A DNA stretch of 64,000 nucleotides, taken from the NCBI GenBank assembly GCA_963817405.1, contig CAWFNW010000001.1, positions 124,001 through 188,000 on the forward strand. The letters run 5' to 3'. Positions within the stretch are counted from its first letter, which is position 1, and each line of letters begins with the position of its first letter. A program made the position numbers and the translations under genes. This document shows, piece by piece, positions 33,132 through 41,118 of the stretch. The DNA is from CAWFNW01 sp963817405 (GTDB lineage: Bacteria > Actinomycetota > Coriobacteriia > Anaerosomatales > Anaerosomataceae). The notes below the pieces were generated by a model that saw nothing but the letters and a program-made list of their open reading frames with translations, did not search any database and had not been told where the DNA came from.

Positions 33132-34472
33132 CTACGGGCGTTCATACCCTTCAATGGCTCCTGTCAGGAACCAAGTCTGCGCTTCTTCGATCCTCACGGT
33201 CGCAAAGCGGCCTGCGAGTGACGCTGGAGTCACGTCACCGGGCGCGGCTGCGTGGACGACTTTATTCCCCGGCGTTCGCCCAGTGATGACCGAGGAGTCG
33301 CGACGAGAGCCGCCCTCGATGAGAATCTCCTGAACGGAGCCGACGAGCGCTTGGTTCTTCTTGTATGCCGAGGCCTGTATGGCCGTGACGAGGCGATCGA
33401 AGCGCTCCTGCGCGACGTCAGAGGGCACCGTGTCAGTCAGGCGAGCGGCGGGCGTGCCCTCACGCGGCGAGTACAGGAACGTGAACGCTTGATCGTAGCG
33501 GCAGCGTTCGATGACCTCCATCGTCTCGGCGAAGTCGGCATCGGTCTCGCCAGGAAACCCGACGATCACGTCCGTCGAGAGCGCCAGGTCCGGCATCGCG
33601 GCGTACAGGCGGTCGACGAGCGATAGGTACTGCTCCTTGGTGTAGCGGCGGTTCATGGCGCCGAGCAGTCGGGTGGAGCCGCTTTGCACCGGGAGATGGA
33701 GCGATCGACACACCGCCGGTTCGGCGGCCATCACGGCGATCGTATCGTCCGAGAGGTCCTTCGGGTGGCTCGTGACGAAACGAAGCCGGCGGATGCGGGT
33801 GGCCGCGACCGTGCGGAGCAATTCGGCGAAACGCGGCTCACCGTAGCGATCGCGCCCGTACGAGTTCACATTCTGCCCGAGGAGCGTTATCTCGACCACG
33901 CCATCGGCGACCAGCCGCTCGGCCTCAGCGAGGATGTCCTCGCGGCTGCGGGAGCGCTCGCTGCCGCGAACATAGGGCACGATGCAGTACGTGCAGAAGT
34001 TGTCGCAGCCCACCGTGACGGGCACCCACGCGTGCCACGGGTGCTCTCGGTGCGAGGGGAGGTCACTCGCGAACGCCTCTCCCCGCTCGAGCGTCTCGAT
34101 CTGGGGTCGTCGCGACGCCGCTGCGGTCTCGAGCAGCTCGGGCAGGTGCTCGATATTGTGCGTGCCGAACACGACGTCAACATGCGGCAGGTACGAGAGC
34201 AGCGTCTCGCCGTCTCGCTGTCCGATGCAGCCGCCGACCGCGATGAGCACGTCGGGGTTCTCGCGCTTCGCTGACGTGAGCGACGACACGTGGCCACGCA
34301 AGCGCCCCTCGGCGCCCTCGCGGACCGCGCAGGTGTTGAAGACGACCACGTCCGCCTGCTCGGGCGTCTCGGCCGGCGTGAGTCCGAGTTGCACTTCAAG
34401 CATCCCGGCAATCCGCTCGGAGTCGTGCTTGTTCATCTGGCACCCGAAGGTGCGAACGAAGTAGGTGCGCAC
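33132..34472 (-). CDS. miaB: tRNA-2-methylthio-N6-dimethylallyladenosine synthase
   Basis: 446 residues from GTG 34472. Radical SAM methylthiotransferase. N-terminal UPF0004 domain cysteines in TFGCQMN, FNTCAVRE and VGGCIGQR bind the auxiliary cluster; the radical SAM motif is CDNFCTYCIVP; a TRAM domain ends the protein. Acts after MiaA on A37 of tRNA. The longer upstream frame to 34985 runs through the PHP gene and is rejected. The start lies one base after the PHP stop. Confidence 0.96.
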   Translation of the reverse strand: MRTYFVRTFGCQMNKHDSERIAGMLEVQLGLTPAETPEQADVVVFNTCAVREGAEGRLRGHVSSLTSAKRENPDVLIAVGGCIGQRDGETLLSYLPHVDVVFGTHNIEHLPELLETAAASRRPQIETLERGEAFASDLPSHREHPWHAWVPVTVGCDNFCTYCIVPYVRGSERSRSREDILAEAERLVADGVVEITLLGQNVNSYGRDRYGEPRFAELLRTVAATRIRRLRFVTSHPKDLSDDTIAVMAAEPAVCRSLHLPVQSGSTRLLGAMNRRYTKEQYLSLVDRLYAAMPDLALSTDVIVGFPGETDADFAETMEVIERCRYDQAFTFLYSPREGTPAARLTDTVPSDVAQERFDRLVTAIQASAYKKNQALVGSVQEILIEGGSRRDSSVITGRTPGNKVVHAAAPGDVTPASLAGRFATVRIEEAQTWFLTGAIEGYERP

Positions 34473-34473
34473 G

Positions 34474-35316
34474 TCAGGTGACCCGGAGGGTGCGCGCGCG
34501 GTCGCCCGCGCGCTGGACGAGGGCATCGAGCACGGAATCGGGGACGTCACCGGCGCCGATGGCGGTGTGTCCCGTGTTCTCCCCATGGAAGTCCGAGCCG
34601 CCCGTGACCACGAGGCCCAGCCGCTTCGCAAGGGCCGTGATATCTTCTCGTTCGGCGTTCGTGTGCTGCCCGTGGAGCGCTTCGAGACCCTCGAGTCCCG
34701 CGCTCGCGAGTTCTTCCGCCAGGTGTGCGGTGCCGTTGACAGCAGGGTGCGCCAGCACGGCGAGGCCCCCCGCGGCGCGAACGGTGGCGACCACCTCGGC
34801 GGGCTCGGGCACGGGCTTGCGGACGTAGTACGGACGGCCTTCGCCGATGAGCGTCTCGAACGCCGCCTTGATGCTGGCGACGCGGCCCGCCGCGACGAGC
34901 GCCTGGGCGACGTGGACGCGACCGACGGCTCCGCCGTCCGAGCGGGCCATGACGTCGTCGAAGTTGATGTCGTAACCGTCGGCACGGAGCGCGTCGACCA
35001 TCCGCCGGGCTCGGGAGCGCCGCACGCCGCGAAGGTCGGCGAGGTAACTGAGCAGTTCGGCGTCGGTGTGATCGACGAAGTAGCCGAGGATATGAACCGA
35101 GAGCCCCGACTCGTGCTCAGCGGAAAGCTCGAGCGCAGGCACGATCGTCAGGCCAAGCGTGGGGCCCGCGGCGAGTGCTTCAGAAACGCCCTCGACGCTG
35201 TCGTGGTCTGAGAGCGCGAGGGCCGTCAGTCCCGCGGCGTGCGCGGCACGCACGACACCGGCAGGCGCGAGCGTGCCGTCAGATGCGGTGGAGTGCGTGT
35301 GAAGGTCGATCGCCAC
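34474..35316 (-). CDS. PHP-domain phosphoesterase (TrpH/RNase AM-like)
   Basis: 280 residues. PHP metal motifs: DLHTHSTASDG at the N-terminus, LSDHDSVEG, and HPAVNG, GGSDFHGEN further on. Close in plan to TrpH/YciV enzymes, which hydrolyse 3',5'-nucleotide bisphosphates and 5' ends of short RNAs. Position between spoVS and miaB and near rny fits RNA metabolism. GTG start. The exact substrate is inferred. Confidence 0.88.
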   Translation of the reverse strand: MAIDLHTHSTASDGTLAPAGVVRAAHAAGLTALALSDHDSVEGVSEALAAGPTLGLTIVPALELSAEHESGLSVHILGYFVDHTDAELLSYLADLRGVRRSRARRMVDALRADGYDINFDDVMARSDGGAVGRVHVAQALVAAGRVASIKAAFETLIGEGRPYYVRKPVPEPAEVVATVRAAGGLAVLAHPAVNGTAHLAEELASAGLEGLEALHGQHTNAEREDITALAKRLGLVVTGGSDFHGENTGHTAIGAGDVPDSVLDALVQRAGDRARTLRVT

Positions 35317-35327
35317 GGGCGCCAGGC

Positions 35328-35603
35328 TCAGCCGTGGTGCATCGGGCGTGGCTCGACGAGCAGCCGGATCGCCGTGCGCTCTTCTCCGTTGATCTCAATG
35401 TCAGCGAACGAGGGGGTGCACACGAGATCCACGCCGGTGGGCGCGACGAAGCCCCGCGCGATGGCGATGGCCTTCACTGCCTGGTTGAGCGCGCCGGCAC
35501 CGACGGTCTGTACCTCCACGGCGCCCTGCTCCCGGATCACGCCTGCGAGGGCGCCTGCCACCGAGTTGGGGCTCGACTTGGTGGAGACCTTCAGGACTTC
35601 CAC
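35328..35603 (-). CDS. spoVS: Stage V sporulation protein S homologue
   Basis: 91 residues, GTG with AGGAGG five bases before. Alba-fold SpoVS: MEVLKVSTKSSPNSVAGALA, GAGALNQAVKAIAIARGF and NGEERTAIRLLVEPR match nearly residue for residue. In Bacillus spoVS follows rny and ymdB and affects sporulation and biofilm genes. Sporulation genes are not seen here, so it probably acts as a general nucleic-acid-binding regulator. The upstream in-frame extension overlaps the ATPase gene and is rejected. Confidence 0.95.
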   Translation of the reverse strand: MEVLKVSTKSSPNSVAGALAGVIREQGAVEVQTVGAGALNQAVKAIAIARGFVAPTGVDLVCTPSFADIEINGEERTAIRLLVEPRPMHHG

Positions 35604-35703
35604 GGTGCCTCCTGTGCTACGTCCAGCGCCGAGGGAAAGCGCTGATCTGCATCTGTGCTTCAGGTGAGCTGCATCGCTCTGCTGCTGGAGTGCGTCTGAG
35701 CGG

Positions 35704-35709
35704 GAGTAT
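35704..35709 (-). promoter_or_regulatory. Possible -10 of a spoVS promoter
   Basis: TATACT on the minus strand, about 100 bases before the spoVS GTG, in the 160-base gap behind the ATPase gene. No convincing -35. Confidence 0.28.
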
Positions 35710-35763
35710 ATCGCATGCGCCGCTCGGCAAACACCGCCGTGACCGGCCTCACTGAGCGGCGTC

Positions 35764-36840
35764 TCAGTCTTCCTTCTGTACTGGGAAGCGCACGCGGATC
35801 TCGTTGGGGCCGACCGTGACCTTCGGCTCCCCACGCAGGCCGAGGTAGTAGCGCTCCCCGATGACATTGAACGCTCGCTCGAGCTCGACGCGGAAGGCGG
35901 CCAGGTCGGTCGCGTGGATGTGAAGCGACCGCCGGTCTCGGTAGATGTCCGGCTTGGCCGTCGCCGCCGGCTCGTCGGGTGGCAGGGCCTGCGCGACGAC
36001 CGCCTCGAGCGGCCCGAGCTCGCCGGCGAGGACCCGATGCGCGGTGCGCTCCGAGATTGGCAGGCCGAGCTCCTCGGCGACGGCGACGAGCTCTGCCGCG
36101 TCGCCGCTGACCGCGGGGCGCTGCCAGACGAGCATCTTTGAGCGATCGTCGCAGAACATGAGCGCTGAGGTGTCCAGCCGCTCGCGGGCGTGCGCAAAGA
36201 GCGTGGCCAGGACCTCGGTGGGTGTGCCGAGACAGACGTCGATCTCAGGGTGCTCGCAGGCGAACTCCAGCACGCGGCGCACGATGTTGTGCGGGCCGCG
36301 AACCACCACAAGGTGGCCGTCCTCGGCGCGCTCGACGATGGGCCACGTCGACTGGTCCGCGCGCTCGGCAAGCTGTGCGGTGTCCACCGTGATGCGCATG
36401 GCGGTGCCCTTGTGCAAGTCGGAGGATGTGATCTTCGCCGAGGTCGCGTTCGAGCGAACCGAGTAGAGCGCCATGCCGCGGCCGTGGACGCCCCAGCGGT
36501 CCATCACCATCGTCTCGAGCTTGCTCGTCACGCGCGGTTCGAAGATCGATTCGTGCAGGTGCACCGGAACCCCGATGCCATCGTCGATCACGGTGATCGA
36601 ACGCACTTCGCCGTCGCGCGCCGTGGCGACGTAGATATGCTGTGCGTGCGCATCACGCGCGTTGCGCAGCAGCTCGACGACGATGTCCTCCACACCGCGG
36701 ATGTCGTGCTTCGCTTGGCGACGCTCTGCCTCAGAGATCTTGAGGCGTACGTAGCCGTCCCCAAGCGATTCCTCGACTTTGAGGTATGCGTCCCCGCTAA
36801 CCGACGAGATGAAGTCGATGAGCGTATCGTCGCCTGCCAC
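35764..36840 (-). CDS. GHKL (HATPase_c) ATP-binding protein of unknown function
   Basis: 358 residues. N-terminal Bergerat ATP-binding fold: N-box E56-x3-N60 in ELLRNARDAHA, G1 box D86-x-G88-x-G90, G2 box G120-R-G122, and a GT pair at 145-146. This resembles MutL/Hsp90-type GHKL ATPases rather than sensor kinases: no His-phosphorylation domain, no membrane segment. The C-terminal 200 residues are not recognised. It lies 29 bases after rny, where Bacillus has ymdB. GTG start; weak ribosome binding site. Function unknown. Confidence 0.8.
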   Translation of the reverse strand: MAGDDTLIDFISSVSGDAYLKVEESLGDGYVRLKISEAERRQAKHDIRGVEDIVVELLRNARDAHAQHIYVATARDGEVRSITVIDDGIGVPVHLHESIFEPRVTSKLETMVMDRWGVHGRGMALYSVRSNATSAKITSSDLHKGTAMRITVDTAQLAERADQSTWPIVERAEDGHLVVVRGPHNIVRRVLEFACEHPEIDVCLGTPTEVLATLFAHARERLDTSALMFCDDRSKMLVWQRPAVSGDAAELVAVAEELGLPISERTAHRVLAGELGPLEAVVAQALPPDEPAATAKPDIYRDRRSLHIHATDLAAFRVELERAFNVIGERYYLGLRGEPKVTVGPNEIRVRFPVQKED

Positions 36841-36869
36841 GCGAGATGCCCTTTCGGTCGTCGAATCGA

Positions 36870-38402
36870 CTACTTGGCGAACTCGATGGCCCGGCTCTCG
36901 CGGATGACCATGACCTTGATCTGACCCGGATACTGCAACTCTTCTTCGATCTGCTTGGCGATATCGCGGGCAAGGATCGTGGACTCCGCGTCCGAGATCT
37001 CCTCTGGCTTGACCATGATGCGGATCTCGCGGCCCGCCTGCATGGCGTACGACTTCTCAACGCCCTTGTGCGCCTCCGCGAGGGTCTCGAGTTTCTCAAG
37101 CCGCTTGATGTAGCTCTCGAGGGTCTCCCGGCGTGCGCCCGGCCGAGCAGCCGAGATGGCGTCGGCGGCCTGCACGATGACGGCTTCGACCGTGGAGGGC
37201 TCGACGTCAGCGTGATGCGCCTCGATGCAGTGGACGATCTCCTTATGCTCTCCGAGGCGGCGGGCAAGGTCGGCACCGATGGTGGCGTGGGGACCTTCGA
37301 TCTCGTGGTCGATGGCCTTGCCGAGGTCGTGGAGCAGCCCGGCGCGCTTGGCGATCTTCACGTCGACGCCCAGCTCGGCAGCCATGACGCCCGAGAGGTA
37401 CGCGACTTCGAGCGAGTGGTTGAGCACGTTCTGGCCGTAAGACGTACGGAACTTCAGGCGGCCGAGGGTGCGCACGATGTCCGCGTGCAGGTTGGGGATG
37501 CCCGTCTCGAATGCGGCGGCCTCGCCGGCTTCGCGAATCTGCTGCTCGACGAGCGCGTTGGCCTTCGTGTACATCTCCTCGATGCGAGCAGGGTGGATGC
37601 GCCCGTCCGCGATGAGCGACTCGAGCGTGATGCGGCCGACCTCCCGGCGGACCGGGTCGAACGACGAGAGGATGACCGCCTCGGGGGTGTCATCGATGAT
37701 GAGATTGATGCCGGTCAGCTGTTCGAACGCCCGGATGTTGCGACCCTCACGGCCGATGATGCGGCCCTTGAGATCGTCGCTCGGGATGTGGACGACGGAG
37801 ACCGTCGACTCGGCGGTGTGGTCAGCGGCGACGCGCTGAATGGCGATGCCGACGATGTTCTTCGCCTTGCGGTCCGCCTCTTCACGAGCACGCGCCTCGG
37901 TCTCACGGATGAGGGCTGCGGCGTCATGCGTGACGTCATCACGAATCCGATCGAGGAGCACGCCCTTGGCCTCGTCCGAGGTCATGCCGGCGAGTGTCTC
38001 GAGGCGGGCTTTCTCCTCGGCGATGGCCTCTTCGAGGTCCTGCTCGCGCTTGATGATCTGGCCGGCTTGGCTTGAGAGCTGATGCTCGCGCTTGTCGAGC
38101 GACTCGGCGCGACGCTCGATGGACTCCTCGCGCTGCAGGAGACGTGCCTCGAGGGCCGTTATCTCCTTGCGACGCTCCTTGGCCTCAGTCTCAGCTTGAG
38201 CCCTGAGCTGGAAGACCTCGTCCTTCGCCTCGAGCAGCTTCTCCTTCTTCGTCGTTTCGGCCTGCTTCTCGGCGTCGGCGAGGACGCGCTCGGCAGTTTC
38301 GCGTGCCCGCTGCGTCTTGCCGGTGATGATGAACCGGGTGATGGCAAGACCCACAAGAACACCGACGATGAGGGAGGCAATGATATAGAGCGCTGTTTCC
38401 AC
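36870..38402 (-). CDS. rny: Ribonuclease Y
   Basis: 510 residues, GTG after AGAAGGAGGGG. N-terminal membrane anchor (about 3-26), long coiled coil (about 30-190), KH domain with GRIIGREGRNIRAFEQ, and an HD domain with HSLEVAYLSGVMA and HDLGKAID as the metal site. A membrane-bound endoribonuclease that starts mRNA decay. RNase J, PNPase and the PHP enzyme in this window would complete a decay machinery. Confidence 0.97.
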   Translation of the reverse strand: METALYIIASLIVGVLVGLAITRFIITGKTQRARETAERVLADAEKQAETTKKEKLLEAKDEVFQLRAQAETEAKERRKEITALEARLLQREESIERRAESLDKREHQLSSQAGQIIKREQDLEEAIAEEKARLETLAGMTSDEAKGVLLDRIRDDVTHDAAALIRETEARAREEADRKAKNIVGIAIQRVAADHTAESTVSVVHIPSDDLKGRIIGREGRNIRAFEQLTGINLIIDDTPEAVILSSFDPVRREVGRITLESLIADGRIHPARIEEMYTKANALVEQQIREAGEAAAFETGIPNLHADIVRTLGRLKFRTSYGQNVLNHSLEVAYLSGVMAAELGVDVKIAKRAGLLHDLGKAIDHEIEGPHATIGADLARRLGEHKEIVHCIEAHHADVEPSTVEAVIVQAADAISAARPGARRETLESYIKRLEKLETLAEAHKGVEKSYAMQAGREIRIMVKPEEISDAESTILARDIAKQIEEELQYPGQIKVMVIRESRAIEFAK

Positions 38403-38771
38403 GATGCCCCTCCTTCTGAGGTCACCTGCACTGTCAGAGAGGGACGTCTTGCCGTTCCGGCACGCATGATGCGTTCAGTGGTCTCACGAACGCGAGGGCA
38501 CACGGCCCACGCACGGTGCGACGACAGCCGGACGACAAATCGACGTCCGGCAACTGCGATAGATGCGGTGCGCACGGGCACAGGTATCTGTATGCACAAC
38601 GAGCAGGGCGGGTGTCGCCCTGCGCGAATCAGTTCAGCGTGCCTGGTCCCGAACACATATCGATGGCTTTGCAGCCATCGTCTCGATCACAACTGCCGGG
38701 CTTCATGGTACGTTCCGACCCCTCCCTGCGTCAAGGAGCCGACCGGTACCCACGAGCTGCGAAATCGCATT
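38403..38771. other. 369-base gap with three perfect inverted repeats, upstream of rny
   Basis: No credible gene. Perfect inverted repeats: 38528-38550 (CCGGACG / CGTCCGG, 9-base loop), 38603-38623 (GCAGGGCG / CGCCCTGC, 5-base loop) and 38661-38680 (CGATGGCT / AGCCATCG, 4-base loop). No U-tracts follow them. On the minus strand this is the space between the recX stop and the rny start. It may be a structured rny leader, a small RNA, or a set of protein-binding sites. Confidence 0.6.
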
Positions 38772-39413
38772 TCAGAGGCCCTGTTCGTCCGCCTCGTCGT
38801 CCGGCACACGAACGGCACGCGCCGCCGAGAAGGCGACGTCTGGTGCGAATCCCTTGCGGATGAGCCGCTGGGCGAGCTTCCGGCGATCGCTCACGCGCAG
38901 CACCATCCGCTTCGCCAGCTCTGTCGCCCGAGCGAGTTCGGCTTCGGCGGGTGCGTGTCCGTCGACCACGTCGGTGATGATTGCCGGATCGACCCCGGCA
39001 TCGGCAAGGGTTCTGAGAATGCGCTCGCGTCCCACGTTCCTCCCGCCGACCGCGCCGCGAACGAGGGATTCGGCGAAACGCCGGTCATCGACGAGAAGGA
39101 CTTCCTGGAAGCGCGTAACCACCTCGGCAACGACGTCTTCGCGATACCCGTCGTCAGCGAGCCTGCGGGCGAGTTCATGCGCGCTTCGCTCGCGATATCC
39201 GAGCAACCTGAGCGCGCGCTCCCTCGCGGCCTCAGGCTCGGCGCTATCGATGGCCTGTGCGAGGTCGGCCGGTTCGACGACATCACCCTCACGGACGCCA
39301 AGCGTGCGTACGACCGCCGCAGAGGTGGTTCGCCACACCTCGTCGTTGAGCAGGATCGTGCGCTGCTTCTGCCCGGGTCGAGGTGTGACGATGGCTGTGA
39401 CCAGGGAGGTCAC
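38772..39413 (-). CDS. recX: Regulatory protein RecX
   Basis: 213 residues. Three-helix RecX repeats: ERALRLLGYRERSAHELARR, DDRRFAESLVRG and ERILRTLADAGVD in order. Modulates RecA filaments. GTG start seven bases after the recA stop, so cotranscribed under the SOS promoter. N-terminal 70 residues are a family-variable domain (TAIVTPRPGQKQRTILL). Confidence 0.92.
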   Translation of the reverse strand: MTSLVTAIVTPRPGQKQRTILLNDEVWRTTSAAVVRTLGVREGDVVEPADLAQAIDSAEPEAARERALRLLGYRERSAHELARRLADDGYREDVVAEVVTRFQEVLLVDDRRFAESLVRGAVGGRNVGRERILRTLADAGVDPAIITDVVDGHAPAEAELARATELAKRMVLRVSDRRKLAQRLIRKGFAPDVAFSAARAVRVPDDEADEQGL

Positions 39414-39420
39414 GCAGCAG

Positions 39421-40452
39421 TCACTCCTTGGGTGACTCGAGCGGCGAGATGCGGACGATCTCCGGAATCTCGAGCTTCACGCGAATCGCCTTCTCGATAG
39501 TGTCGCGAACGTCGGCGTGCTGACGGAGCCATTCCTTCGCGGCCTCCCGTCCGTTGCCGAGGCGCTCCTCACCGTACGTGTACCAGGCGCCCGACTTGGC
39601 CACCACGCCCTCTTCGACACCCAGGTCGAGGAGACTCCCCTCTTTTGAGATGCCCTGACCGTACATGATGTCGAACTCCGCCTGACGGAACGGCGGCGCG
39701 ACCTTGTTCTTGACGATCTTGGCGCGGACACGGTTGCCGACGATCTCGGTCCCTTGCTTGATGGAGTCGATCCGCCGCACGTCGATGCGGATCGAGGCGT
39801 AGAACTTGAGCGCGCGGCCCCCGGAGGTGGTCTCAGGGCTTCCGAACATGACGCCGATCTTCTCGCGCAGCTGGTTGATGAAGATGCACGTGGTGTTGGC
39901 GTTGCTGAGCGACCCGGCAAGCTTTCGCATGGCCTGGCTCATGAGACGCGCCTGCAAGCCGACCGTGGTATCGCCCATCTCACCCTCAAGTTCAGCTCTA
40001 GGTACGAGGGCCGCGACGGAGTCGACGACGATGACGTCCACTGCGCCGGAACGGATCAGCATGTCGGTGATCTCCAGAGCCTGCTCGCCCGTGTCCGGCT
40101 GTGAAATGAGGATGTCGTCGATGTCGACACCGAGACGGGCCGCGTACGTGGGGTCGAGCGCGTGTTCTGCGTCGATGAACGCCGCGATGCCCCCCATCGC
40201 CTGTGCCTCGGCAATGATTTGCAGCGCGAGCGTCGTCTTGCCGGAGGACTCGGGACCGTAGATCTCCACGATTCTGCCTCTGGGGACGCCGCCGATGCCG
40301 AGGGCGGCGTCAATTGCGAGCGATCCTGTCGGGATGGCGGCTATGCCGCCGACGAGCGCGTGCTCGCCGAGACGCATGAGCGACCCCTTCCCAAACTTGC
40401 GCTCGATCTGCTCGCGCGTGAGATCGAGGACCTTTTCCTTCTCGTTGTTCAT
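39421..40452 (-). CDS. recA: Recombinase RecA
   Basis: 343 residues. Walker A GPESSGKTT, EHALDPTYAARLGV, QPDTGEQALEI, loop 2 region INQLREKIGVMFGSPE and C-terminal domain. Strand exchange, and co-protease that triggers LexA cleavage. ATG after AAGGAGCAGGAG. No intein. Its promoter holds a LexA box. Confidence 0.98.
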   Translation of the reverse strand: MNNEKEKVLDLTREQIERKFGKGSLMRLGEHALVGGIAAIPTGSLAIDAALGIGGVPRGRIVEIYGPESSGKTTLALQIIAEAQAMGGIAAFIDAEHALDPTYAARLGVDIDDILISQPDTGEQALEITDMLIRSGAVDVIVVDSVAALVPRAELEGEMGDTTVGLQARLMSQAMRKLAGSLSNANTTCIFINQLREKIGVMFGSPETTSGGRALKFYASIRIDVRRIDSIKQGTEIVGNRVRAKIVKNKVAPPFRQAEFDIMYGQGISKEGSLLDLGVEEGVVAKSGAWYTYGEERLGNGREAAKEWLRQHADVRDTIEKAIRVKLEIPEIVRISPLESPKE

Positions 40453-40501
40453 GTCTCCTGCTCCTTCTCGCCGTATGGGCGACCCCTGAAAGGCTGCTTA
40501 G

Positions 40502-40530
40502 ACCGTATACGAACACCTGTTCGATGTCAA
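40502..40530 (-). promoter_or_regulatory. recA promoter
   Basis: Minus strand: perfect -35 TTGACA (40525-40530), 17-base spacer, -10 TACGGT (40502-40507). The SOS box lies within the spacer. The leader would be about 43 bases. Confidence 0.72.
40510..40523. promoter_or_regulatory. LexA (SOS) box of recA
   Basis: CGAACACCTGTTCG on the plus strand: both CGAAC / GTTCG half-sites perfect. Sits between -35 and -10 of the recA promoter. Confidence 0.92.
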
Positions 40531-41111
40531 TCCCGTACGAGGCGCGCAATCCCCAGCACATCGTACCGAGGCCCGCGGGGCGTGAGCGTGCTCGAGAACA
40601 GCGTAACCCCGGCCACTGACATGGTACGGTCCGGCACGCTCGCGGCCTCGATGACGTGCTGTGCGGCGTCGAGAGCGTCCGGGCCGATCGCCCTCGGGCG
40701 GCGTGCGCGGACGATGGTGGCGTGCGGCGCGAACGGGTGCTCTGGACGGCCGTAGCCGGCGGATGCGAGCGAATCGGAGAGCGCACCGGCGAGCGCTGCG
40801 GTCGTATCGATCCCGCCGTCAAACCTGGCCCAGAGCATCGTTGCGCTCCGTGGTCTCGGCCGCGCGGTGACACCGATAAGCGTGATGTCGTGAGTGGGAT
40901 GCTGCGACGTGACCTCGGCCATGAGTGTGTTGAGGCTCGACACGTCGGCATCGGGCACATCGCTGAGGAACCGCACCGTGATGTGCAGGTTCTCACGCGG
41001 CACCCACTTCTCCCCGCGCCACGCGGGTGACGTGTCCCTGATCGCCTGTGAGGCGTGTTCGAGCGTGGTCACGACGTGACCGGTGATCGCGATGCCGAGG
41101 AAGACGCGCAC
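40527..41111 (-). CDS. thpR: RNA 2',3'-cyclic phosphodiesterase
   Basis: 194 residues from GTG 41111. The two HxT motifs of the 2H superfamily are present (HIT at 43-45, HAT at 130-132). VRVFLGIAI at the N-terminus and KWVPRENLHIT are typical of ThpR/LigT. Opens 2',3'-cyclic phosphates on RNA. Starts seven bases after the cinA stop; its own stop lies inside the recA promoter region. A longer frame into cinA is rejected. Confidence 0.9.
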   Translation of the reverse strand: MRVFLGIAITGHVVTTLEHASQAIRDTSPAWRGEKWVPRENLHITVRFLSDVPDADVSSLNTLMAEVTSQHPTHDITLIGVTARPRPRSATMLWARFDGGIDTTAALAGALSDSLASAGYGRPEHPFAPHATIVRARRPRAIGPDALDAAQHVIEAASVPDRTMSVAGVTLFSSTLTPRGPRYDVLGIARLVRD

Positions 41112-41118
41112 CGTACGG

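Noticed and set aside
34473..34985. N-terminal extension of miaB by 171 codons
   Set aside because: Reads through the PHP gene in another frame; the family starts at the GTG at 34472.
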